Assembly: GCA_023055425.1 (NCBI GenBank)
Contig: JALGPY010000006.1
Location: 93,097,935 to 93,161,934 of the forward strand
Direction: 5' to 3'
Source of the DNA: Linanthus parryae
Taxonomy: Eukaryota; Streptophyta; Magnoliopsida; Ericales; Polemoniaceae
DNA: 64,000 bases
Shown here piece by piece: positions 45,338-56,120 of this stretch; within the stretch, counting starts at the first letter, position 1, and the number at the start of each line of letters is the position of its first letter. Below the pieces are notes generated by a model. It saw only the letters and a list, made by a program, of their open reading frames with translations, did not search any database and was not told where the DNA came from. A program made the translations under genes and the position numbers.

Positions 45338-46190
45338 AACAACGGCGCCAAAAACTTGACGCGCCAAAATTAGGCGTGTTGCGCAAGTATACAGTCAAGT
45401 AATACAGTGGAGTATTTAAGTATCGCGAGCTATCAAACCCACAGGGAGGTAACTGTACTAATCTAGAACTAGCAATTATATTTAAGTCACTAAGTAATCA
45501 GGTAAAAAGGGTTGTGATTGAAAGTTTGTCACCCTCAAAAAAGGACTAAATTCTAGTAACTACACAGCATGAAAGTGAATGAAAAAGAGATTTGATCAGA
45601 GATAGAGAATATACATAAATCGAAATAGTTGAATCATATCTCTAGTTTCCTACAACCATATGATAGTTGAAAGTTGAATCATATGTCTAGTTGCTTACGA
45701 CACAGCTACTAGCCATATGATTTATGTGTCTCCTACTGATAGATGGCACCGCAATTGCCGAAGTTCATGATTTATGTGTCTCTTATCCCACAATAGGCTT
45801 ACGACTTAGGCAACTAGGTGTGCTATCGCATATGAAGATCCGAAGCCTATTTGCGATACCTTAAGCCTATCACGATATTTTGATTCACAATAATGAACAG
45901 AGTGTTGTTTAGTTTGAGCAGTTTATTTCTGTTTAATACATTGGTAGGTCTTGCGTGTTGTGTCTCAGTGGTCTTGAGGATCACAATTGACAAATAAGTG
46001 CGGATACGCCCGCATCCAGATGATATGTAGCAATATTATAATTTATGTGTTGAGACAGCTACAAGCCATATGTACAATATCGTGATAAGCACTCAAAGTG
46101 TATAAGTCAACACCCCACACTCGTCTTGTGTTAACCATATGGCAATGTCAGCATTATCAAGTCTGATGCCTCTACTTTTGCATTATTGTA
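45338..46190 (-). repeat. Athila/Tat-type LTR with primer-binding site, minus strand
   Basis: CAACGGCGCCAAAAACT (45339-45356) is, on the minus strand, a near-canonical TTTTTGGCGCCGTTG primer-binding site. To its right starts TGACGCGCCAAAATTAGG, with the CGCAAGTATACAGTC..ACCCACAGGGAGGTAACTGTACT block common in such LTRs. The right edge is unclear; it meets copia C4 sequence at about 46200. The internal part lies to the left (44700-45337) and has no coding potential. Confidence 0.6.
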
Positions 46191-46199
46191 CTTTCTTTG

Positions 46200-47480
46200 G
46201 GCAATCAAATGCAGCAGATATAACAAAACATTTGCGGAAAACCCACCAAGGAACCATGTGAATGAGCATAATCTAATGATTAGAGGTTTACCTCAGTGGA
46301 CTTGGACGGCTTCTCTCAAACCCTAGTTTCTGTATCTAATACGAATTTTGCTCAAAAGCATCATCAACCCTAGCCATGCTGAAGGTTTATTTATAGGGAT
46401 GAGAGAGTTCGGCTTGCCCTATAATCCTAATAGTCTGGATTAGTTTACACTGAAGTCCAAAATCCACAATTGCTCTTTAGTCTTGCTAATGAGAATTTAA
46501 TTACAGTTTGATTCATTCTTATGTGTGAACCTGTAGGTTCCTAATTACTTTGGCAGTAAAAATTACAAACGGTGAGCGGTATCTAGCAATACATCAATGT
46601 TACCCAAGTAATAGGTATGTCAGTGATCTGACAAACCTATATGACCAATTTTACCATGTCGTATAATCCCTTTGTCCATATATCCATATTAGACACATGA
46701 CATGGAGTGTCACCTTTTTTTATCCAATCTATAGTTTCTCGATTCTTTGAGAGACTTAGATATACAAATGACATCAATATCTCATATTGATTCATTTGAG
46801 CATGACCATGCATTTTTCTAAGTCATACTCATCGAGTGATCATGGATATTTACTCATGTTATGTAGGAGGGACAAATTATACTTCACTCACACCTCTCAC
46901 CATGTTTCATAGCGTGTCCAATTATCGACTTCATTATTACCGTGTTACAACGTGATGTTTGACGATATTAAAACATGGACTCCACTTCTAGAGAATGTAG
47001 TGACTTCAAGTCATAGGATCACAACAACATTGTCACTATGATAAGCACTTGTGACACTTACATAACACCCATGTAGTGTTCTCATGGTGGATCAATCCAT
47101 TACGCCATTATTCCTAATGTGTACCCATGTGTTAGACTTGATATCCTATATCAATCTAACCAGATACTAGTCTCAATTCATTATAGTCGTCATAATTAAC
47201 AATAATACTAGACTATGGATATTTAAGAATACAAAATTTATTCAAAGGACTTCATTATGTCAACATATCTCCGATGAATCGAAAGCCTTTTTAAACTTCA
47301 CGATAAATAGATTTCCTCTAGGGCACAATCCAATAATATCCCACTTGCACTAGAGTAAATCTGGTGCATCTCGTATGCCTATTGATCTAGCGTGGCCCTC
47401 ATGCTTTCGCTGAGAAAGGGATTTGGTAGGTGGGTCCGCAAAATTTCCATCTGTTGTTACTTTGAATATCTTCACATCTT
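46200..47480 (-). mobile_element. Copia C4: 3' LTR and Pol C-terminal fragment
   Basis: On the minus strand, 47480-47351 encodes the C-terminal Pol tail with the same LTK/TKS..QRKHEGH.RSIGIRDAPD pattern as the end of C3. It is followed by the polypurine tract GTGCAAGTGGGATAT (47336-47350) and an LTR starting TATTGGATTGTGCCC at 47335, where the first TG is mutated to TA. The LTR extends to about 46200, where it is truncated or merges with older sequence. It belongs to the same family as C1-C3 but is more diverged. Confidence 0.75.
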
Positions 47481-49257
47481 GATAGCGCCTTTTAGGAGCT
47501 ATATCACTTTAGCATTTTCCACATTGTAGAAAGATTTTTGGAGAGTTCTCAGCCTATAGTTTATGAGAATTTACATGTTTTGTCACGTGTTCGGTCATAT
47601 GTTTAATTTCCAATCCAGGAACGTCTTACATGCTTTATTATACTTATTTGGTAGATTTAATCACTTGATATAGTTGTTTGTGGTTTTTGACAGTAAATAG
47701 GACTTGAGGAGAGTATTGGATCAGGGACGTGAGCTTCTCAATCTAGGAAGCGCAAGGATAGAGGCTCGGGCCGGAAACAAGAAGTGAAGACTCAAGGAGG
47801 ATTCTGCAGCTCATTCGTACGAAAGTGAAGACTCAAGGAGATTAATGTTAGTAGTTTTTCTTCATAATCAATTCCCTTCTTAAAGAGTAATACTGGTTTA
47901 GCTGATATTAGTAGTATACTCTTTATTTGTAGCGAGAAAGGAGTCATGGTCCTGAGTCCTGACCCGTTAATTAACTAGTGAGTGTGTGGAAGCAACTCTA
48001 GCCTAGTTGGGATGGGGCTAAAATTACATCCCCGAATCAATGAGACTGTGAGGAGATTTGAGTAGGAGTGGCTGAAGAGGGTAGGTTCCGTAGGAGATTT
48101 CAGTTAGTTCGTGTACTGGTGGAACGAAAGGACATGTTACCGTGTGAACTGTTAGCCGGCTATAACATACCGGCAGATGCAGGTGGACCAAAAGGGACCC
48201 AAGTTGGTCGTTGTGTAGGATGAAAAATGACCGAGAAGGTATTGTGATAGCTATTAACCAGCTTACTTAAATTTAGAATTGTCGTGTCATATCACTAATT
48301 CCAGAATCGTCAATGACCCTAGGTAATCTATAAATTGCCTAGTCTTCTCTCTAATTACAATAACAACGTAAAGATAAAGTAGATGTTGTAGTATAAGTTA
48401 AACGTAGAGTTATTCTAACAGTTATAGTAGTTATCGGAAAAGTAAAAGATATGGCACACAAGATTTTTACTGTGGAAAAACCTTTACTGTGCTCTTCGCT
48501 GGAGAAGTACATGTAAAATTAAAACCCCACCGAATAGTGGTTACACGCCAGAATGTGGACGAGTCTGTGGATTCTTAGGAGATCATCATTATTTAGCCAT
48601 ACATTGGTGAGGGGTTGTGAGTGTGGAATACTGTGAGTTTTTTATTACGACGTTTAGGACAACGCCACTAGCAACATATTTATCTCAGCATCCCTAAGAT
48701 GTTAACATTTTTAGTCCTGGAAATAGCTCAGATGGTGCACTGGGTTACTTCGGCGTGTTCGAGAGGTTATTGCTTTTTCTTGCGGGCCGTCAATGCGAGT
48801 TTAGACGCTGGACATGTGATTCTTGAATCACTATAGTAGAATCTCTAAGAGGGTAAGTGGGGACTTGATGAGTTTCAACACTAACTTCTAGTAGATTTCC
48901 CGACAAAGCAAAGAACAATTTTCACAAAAATATTTTAGTTTATCAGGTCACTTTTTATTGGTTATTTAGTAGAGTACTTGGTTTTCTTCAACTTTTGTAT
49001 GAGTCTTTTTTTGTCTTAGTTGTTGTAGTACAACCAGTCCTAGCGAGAATATGATTTATAACATCTCTGAATCTCCACCTGAGACTCCAGCTATTTAGGC
49101 CTATTTATCCAGGCATGCAAATATAGCTCCCTCGTCAGTGCTCTCCCCAACCCCTATATTACAATTTTAGTCTTGATTCCCATTCCATTTTAATTTTTGA
49201 AAACTCTATCCACCTGTTAGTTGAGTTCCTAATTCTGTCTTTTCACATAACCAATGC
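47481..49257. other. Unresolved repeat-derived stretch
   Basis: No open frame over 60 codons. AAGTGAAGACTCAAGGAG is present twice (about 47783 and 47825). The sequence looks like old LTR/leader debris: a TAGCTCAGATGGTGCACTGG strip near 48725 superficially resembles a tRNA A-box region but has no matching arms. Confidence 0.45.
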
Positions 49258-49480
49258 CCTGATACCATCTGTAACACCCCATCCTATAGTGCTAGAGAAC
49301 TGCACTTGGATCCCTCAGACTCTCCGGAGATGTCCTTCGCTAAGCACGGAAATGCTCATCGAGGAGTTTAATCCTAATGATTTAGTTACAATACAGCATT
49401 TAAGAAAATCAAACCTAAAAGAAACTTACTAATATGGCTTGCATACACCGATGTGACACCTTCTAAGTGACGACTTACTT
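49258..49480 (-). repeat. 5' LTR edge with primer-binding site, minus strand
   Basis: On the minus strand ..GGGGTGTTACA is followed by GATGGTATCAGGGC, a good initiator-Met tRNA primer-binding site. This marks the end of an LTR occupying at least 49270-49480 on the plus strand. The far edge was not found. Confidence 0.5.
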
Positions 49481-51600
49481 ATGTCTCCCGTGTACTAATT
49501 TGCAAAGGTGTTGACATTGACACTTCGAGTTTTTCTGACACTGCATGGATGATTTGACAAGTCTATGAATGCATTATCAAGTCACCCAGTATTATCAAGT
49601 CTTTTTCTGGTACCTCTTCTTTTGTGGTTTGCATCCTCCACACTTGTCCAACATATCACCCATTGATTACACAGGTTGGAGAAACCGGATGGAGGGGTTT
49701 CCACAAGTCCGTGGGCGAAAATATCCTCAATTATGAGAGTGAAAATCCACTAATGGTCAAGACATATGAGCATCCTTAGAATATTATAGCCCTCAAGACC
49801 TCAATAAGAGAGAATCCCATCAGCGAGAACGAATCCGACACAAATTTGAGTTTAGATGATGAAGGCGATATATATGAACATGAACAATCATTTCTTGAAA
49901 TAAGATTTTTGAGATTCTTCAGGAAGAAGCATTCATGCAAGCTATGAATATTCAACAAATAGGCATACACGCTGAAGAAAACAGTTGGTGGTTGGTCCAC
50001 GCTCTCTAGAACAATCAAGAACGATGCAATGATATGATTAAGGAAGGAATGGAAATGTGCAGAGAAAAATTCCAAGTTGAACGAAGGCTAAAGAATAAGA
50101 GAATCCTATAAAACAAAGTTGGGGCAATGATTCGGATGCCGGGGGTGCGCATGTTAAGAATCAAGAAATATGAAGCTATGACACTAGAGTTCATGACTCC
50201 ATTGACATTTCACCGTGTACGTCCTCACCTTATTTTTGTATTAAACGTGTAGTATGTACAATGGCCCTAAATGATAATTCCACATCATTCATGTTTTTCT
50301 TATGAATCTGGTAAGTATAAGGAGAAGTATCTTGAGTCCCTCAATCATGTTGAGTCTCAGGAATCTAGGTTTGAGGATGAATTAACTTCAGTCAAAGAAT
50401 ATGCTGATATTATCTCTAAGAAATTATATCAGGGAAGGAACTACACTAGGTTTGATAGACTTTATGGCAAAGTCGATCTTCTCGCAAATAAGATTACTCA
50501 ATTTGAAGTACATAACAGTACTATCTCTGTGATAATTTAGAAAATGTCACTAAGAGTGTCTCTCTGAAAGATCAGTGTGAATCAGGTTCTAAATTCCATG
50601 TCGGTTCAGTTGAACAAAACTCTAGCCACACTGATAGTAATAACGGCCCCTTGCAACCTCAGTTGGTGACAAAGCTAAGACTAAGAGATGAAAGAGAAAG
50701 TATAAGAATTAATCATCTCCTCAAGTTTCTATATTTTTTAAAGCGGGGCCTAAAATTAAGAAAAGCGTCATCTCACAATATCGTCCCAGTCCCTCTTTGG
50801 AGAAGAAGTTTATTCTGAACTCCTCAGGCGTAACTAAGGATTCTCCAAAGCCTATTCATGAAATGACATCTTGATAAGTGAATAGTACCAAGACAAACAA
50901 CTCACCTAGGTATAATATTGATGTTCTTAGAGAAAAAACCAATGGTAGGACATTCTCTCCAAGTCAGATTCGACAAGGGATGTCTTCCCATACCTTCCCC
51001 AAATTTGTTCCCAAGTTTTTCTTTTTCAATAGAGCGGGACATGTTACAATAAACTATTATTCCTAACACAATATCTCTAGTGATATGGGATTTCCAGCTA
51101 GGTATCATTGGCCCAGGAATGCATCAGTAGGGTGGTATGCCACTGATCCTTCTTCACAAAACTGAGATGTGAAGTGGTCACCCCCATCGAATTATATGAA
51201 GTTGGGTTCAATTGATCTTCAACAGGAATGACACTAGAAATGAAAACGTCGTTGGAGGCGTGACCTTTACATTTCCCATCATATCCTTTTTGAGCGTATG
51301 ATCGCTCTGAAGCTCCACGAGTTCTTGTGACACAAGGTGAAGACTGAAGCCCTCACATAAAGATGTTTCAGAATATGTGTTCGAATAGGAGATCTTTATG
51401 AAGACTGTTGGAGTCACTCTCACTGGGTAGGCAAAAAATTAGCATAAGTGTGTTTCAGAGAAGAAGATCGCGATCATAAGGAATGTTCCGCACACGTTGT
51501 GATATCCATCGGATGACATCTAAGGTACTTTTCTTCACTTTCTAACGGGGTTGCTTTCAGAAGTGTCAGCCTTGGGTTTATGAATTACTCGGGATTTCAG
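49481..51600 (+). pseudogene. Decayed gag-like remnants
   Basis: Short frames (50271-50540 and 50878-51066) have coiled-coil-like stretches (SLNHVESQESRFEDELTSVKEYADIISKKL) and a FFFNRAGHVTINYYS segment resembling a zinc knuckle that has lost its cysteines. This would fit a very old Sirevirus-type gag, but the match is weak. Nothing else was recognised. Confidence 0.3.
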
Positions 51601-51601
51601 G

Positions 51602-54600
51602 TGTAATACCCTGTTTTTCGAATATGGGTAATTTGATGGATATTCGTAAAAGTTTAGAATATATTTTTCAAAATCGTATATTAAGAGGGGAGGTAGTTGT
51701 AGTTTCAAAAAGTATAAGCTAGTAAATTAAATACTTAGTTTTGGGGTAGAAGTTGTAATTTGAAGAAACTTTATAACCTCATGAGCAATTAAATAAAAAA
51801 TAAAATACACAAAATATAAACCCTTTTCACATCCTCCAACCTCCTGTAAACATTTGCAAGTTTTTTTTCTTTCACCCAATAAAGTTGTCTTCATATTCTC
51901 CTTCTATTCTTCTTAAACATCTTCTTCTTATTTTCCTTCGACTGGCAAGCAACACCACCGCCATCATTAGAGCCACCACCACCTCGCTCCCCCATCCTTT
52001 TCTCTCTCTCTCTCTCTCTCTCAAACAAACAGAAGCAACAGCAGCAGTAGCCAAAGGCCACGCCACCGTTGTCACCCCAAAGTCCCAACGAGAACACCAC
52101 CACCAATTAATTTATCTCTCTCTCACCCTCAGTCTCCAATATATGTCTATCCCCCGTCCTCTCTCTCGGACGACCATAAAAGAAGAAGAAGAAGAAGAAG
52201 AAGAAGAAGAAGAAGAAGAAGAAGAAGAAGAAGAAGAAGAAGAAGCGGGTCGCAGCCTCCACCGTTGACGCCGCCATCACCATTAACGCCGACAAAAAGC
52301 TCAACCCATCGAGTCCACTGCGACCCACCCTCTAATATATGTCCCGCTAGTCTCCGAAGGTCCAAGAAGACTCCTAGAGGTACCAGCTGGAGCCAAGAAC
52401 GACGGCATCATCGCCTACGCACACCATTGCCGACCCCCTCGAGTGCAAGTTTGAATCGACCCATTTCTCGACCTTTTTTGCCATTCTTGGCTTGGGTCAA
52501 CTCTAAATCCTCTGATTAATCGTTTTAGACAATCAAAATGCAACCTTGTTAGTTATAATCGGATTTCAGAATTGATATGTGAAGAAGATGATGGTTTGAG
52601 TAGTTGTGAACTTGGGGGTAATTAGTGTACATCTGAAACTTAGAGGGTATATATTGTTGCATCTGAAACTGCTATTATTAGTGGGGGTAATTTTTGTCTT
52701 TTAAAAGAATATAGGGAGCTGAATGTTGTTTACATAACTATATATATAAATGCGAAATTAAAAATGGGAAATTTAGTTTAAAAATAGTACCTAATTTTCT
52801 AATTATTATTTTATATATATATATATATATAAGTAACTTGGGTAATGAAATTTTATAATAAATAGTTGTTATTGTTTTCTTGAAAACTATACAAATTAAA
52901 ATTTAGTGTTCCTATTTATTCATTAATCAATCTCGTTTTGTTTAACTAGTTATCGCAAAGGATTGTAAGTTGAAATTTTAAATACATTGGTTATTAAATT
53001 TTATTTTCTGGAATAAAATTAGTTATGACATAATTTGATAAATATTTAGGAATTGTTTCTTTAACCAATGTTTTATCTTATCTCTAAATTACAATAATTA
53101 TTTCTTAGACCAATATATAGATATTAAATAACACTTGTTTTCCTAATAAATATTTTTAACATCACTAAAATAATTTAGTATGTAGTTATTTTACTTCGCT
53201 ATCCATACATATTTACATAAATACTTTCAATAATTAATTTTAATTTACGATAAAAAAAAATCTACTCAAATAGTTTCTTTTTCTAAGGAAAATTCATTTT
53301 GGAAAGGTTAGAAAGAATAGTGTAGAATATTAAGAATAAAATGTGTTGCTTTATAATGAGGCCCATGTTAGTATTTTCTATTCAAATAGTTTATAATTAA
53401 GAAGTTCTAAATTGAAACGTGTTTTATCACTATTTAAAATACACGCGTATTATTTATAAAAATGAGTATTTATATTAGATAATTTGAGGATGTAATTACT
53501 ATAAACTAGCATACTCTTGCACATATAACAAGCAAAGATATATTTGGACTTTGTAATAGATTAAATTAGACTCTGTCACGTCGTGACACGCCACATACTT
53601 GCATTACGTGCTAGTTGGAATTGGAATTTAAAATTGAATAGAAATTATAAATTTTGTAGGCGACGAGTTCATAGACGAAGGCTACGTCGACCCGTAGGAG
53701 TTGTATCCAGCCAATTGTTGTTGCTACTTTAGGTGAGCAAACGTGCCAAGTGTTGTGTGCCTAGCTTCTTTCATGTCATGACATGATTTATTACTTGTCA
53801 CAAAGTATGTTTTGTGATATATCTGTTATACTTGAGATTTTGATTATGTCTTGAAATTATTCATTCGGAACCGTCACATTAAAGTAATAACTGGTAATAA
53901 CGTAATGTGGAAAGAGTTGTGCGGGGATCGTTGTATTATTCATAGATTAGTCATGGTTGACTTCGGTCACTGGACTCGTATTATTTTTAACGCGGTCGCA
54001 GTTAGCTCCGGTTAGCTTCATGAACATACCTCTCTGGCTGCGAGGAGTCATAGGGGGGTGTTGAAACTTATGGTAATGGTTGCTAGTGAAAGGATAGATC
54101 TTCCCCGTATCAATACGTTAATAATATAGTTTTTTTTAGGAAGAGATTTTTATGAATAGAAAGAACATATAGATTGGGAATAGTATTCCCCGTTTGAGAT
54201 ATAAGAGGAAGATTGAGATGCAAGGTAAAACGAAGAGAATTTCATATGTGTTACCAGTGTTCGTACTTTATTTATTTATTTGTTTGTTTATTTATTTATT
54301 TATTTCAAGAATGCATTTAGTCATGGTTCATTCTTCTGATTGTTTTTGAGGAAAACCTGCTTTATAATCTGCTTACAAGTTCGGGTGTTTACTTACTCAG
54401 TATTTCATTATTGACTTTAGAAAAGATGTGGTTCCTGTTTTATTCCCACTGCAGGTCTAGGAGGACTGGCATGGGATGGGGAACGCATACTCATCTAATA
54501 TTTTTTTTGTACTCTTAGTAAAGCTGAACTCTAGACAATTTACATCTTTTGTGTAATATTGTTTTAAGATAGTGTGTGAGACTCTGTTGGCATATGTAAT

Positions 54601-54689
54601 ATATATCTATAACAGTGTTTGTTCTTGATTTTCGGTACTCATAGTGGAAGCCTCCCGACCCCTCTGGCCCGGAATATGGAGTTGTCACA
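51602..54689 (+). mobile_element. Probable Ty3/gypsy solo LTR, 3.1 kb
   Basis: It begins TGTAATACCCTG (51602) and ends ..CCCGACCCCTCTGGCCCGGAATATGGAGTTGTCACA (54689), the typical terminal layout of long plant Ty3 LTRs. Flanks TCAGG (51597-51601) and TCATG (54690-54694) agree at four of five bases and may be the target duplication. There is no polypurine tract, primer-binding site or coding sequence beside it. It shares its head and tail motifs with blocks A and B. It contains a (AAG)n tract. Confidence 0.6.
52181..52245. repeat. (AAG)n microsatellite
   Basis: 65 bp of pure AAG/CTT triplets. It generates artificial Glu-rich, Leu-rich and Phe-rich frames on the two strands. A short (CT)n lies at 52001-52021. 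Confidence 0.97.
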
Positions 54690-55837
54690 TCATGTGTCAT
54701 CTCTGAAGAATTTTCCATTTGTTCTCCACTCTATTTAAAATGGAAAATGTGTTAATTTTTCTCTCCATTTGTGAGTTTAAAAAATTGCAGTGTTTTGTCT
54801 CTTTAATTGCTTGATGATTGTTGAGTTCTCTTCTCCATGCCTTTGGAGTTGTTATAGAATCTCTCATGTGTTTTGAGGCTGGGATGGTAAAGAATTAAAT
54901 TTACTATAGGTATGTTTTTTAAAGTGAATGGTCGGTATCTCTTGTGCCTTCGTTTCTTTCGTTTAAGGGCTCAAACATACATTTTACTATTTTTTGCAGT
55001 ATATCTTTAGCTAATAACTTTTAATATGAAACTCCAAATCAGATTCTGCAAATTGGATAATCTTTTATATTTTCTGAAATTAAAATCTTTAGAAATATCT
55101 GATTTTTTGAAATTTTTTGTATTTGTAGTATTTTTAGTCTATTTAAACATTGTAAGTCCTTGAACAAATTCATCTTCACTTTATTATTCAATGAAATTCA
55201 GATTTCTTAGTTTGAGAGTCGTTTTTATCCGTTTGAGATTGACATATTTCATCTCTAATATCTCTTTGTTCGTTTTCTGACTACGCAACGTCGGGAAGGG
55301 TGATTCGTTAAAAATTAAGAAAAACTTATCTTTTTTAGAAACAAAAAAAACTCTTCAAATAAGGAAAGTATGAAAAAAACATGCCAAAATTACCCTAATA
55401 ACAAAGTATGAAAAACTTGACAAAATAGAGGTAGTAATAATTTTGATTACAAACAACTTTTAGTCAAAATTCTCTAAATACATTTGCCAAGCAAATTGAA
55501 CGGAATATTTTCCGGAAAAGGGAAAATGTTAGAACGGAAAGTGGTGTGGGCATAGGTACCCGAGCAAACAATGAATGTGCTCGTGCCTGGTGTGACTGAT
55601 AACTGATGTACTCTCCCTCGCTCTTCCTCTCTGTCTTTCCCCAATGGGATGTATTCTTAAAACACTTTAAACGAAGACTTCACGCCTTACATGGATTCAG
55701 CAATTTTTTCCATTTCAAGTATGCTACTTTTCCACCTTTTGTTTTCTTTCTACTTGTGTCACCATTTCACCAAGATTGAACTTGCCCAATCTGCACCCAA
55801 GTTTGGTTTTGGTTTTTGAGAGAGAGATAGAGAGAAA
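54690..55837 (+). promoter_or_regulatory. Upstream region of the AP3-like gene
   Basis: About 1.15 kb between the solo LTR and the start codon. The last part is pyrimidine-rich (CTCTCCCTCGCTCTTCCTCTC, about 55609-55630), and the 5' leader has GAGAGAGATAGAGAGAAA just before the ATG. A perfect CArG box (CC, six A/T, GG), through which AP3 genes are autoregulated, was not found; CCGGAAAAGG at 55513-55522 is only a poor match. Regulatory elements may lie further upstream, beyond the LTR. Confidence 0.4.
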
Positions 55838-56036
55838 ATGGCGAGAGGAAAGATCCAGATCAAGAGGATCGAGAACTCCACCAACCGTCAGGTCACGTAC
55901 TCGAAGCGCCGCAATGGCTTGTTCAAGAAGGCCAGCGAGCTCACCGTCCTCTGCGACGCTAAGGTCTCTCTCCTCATGTTCTCTAGCACCGGGAAGCTTC
56001 ATGAGTATATCAGTCCCTCCACCACGTACGTACCCA

Positions 56037-56120
<84 letters not shown>

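Noticed and set aside
48720..48800. tRNA-like A-box strip (TAGCTCAGATGGTGCACTGG)
   Set aside because: No matching acceptor, anticodon or T arms could be paired, and no GGTTCGA T-loop at the right distance.
51885..52365. Frames with Glu, Leu or Phe runs on both strands
   Set aside because: Translations of the (AAG)n tract inside the solo LTR.
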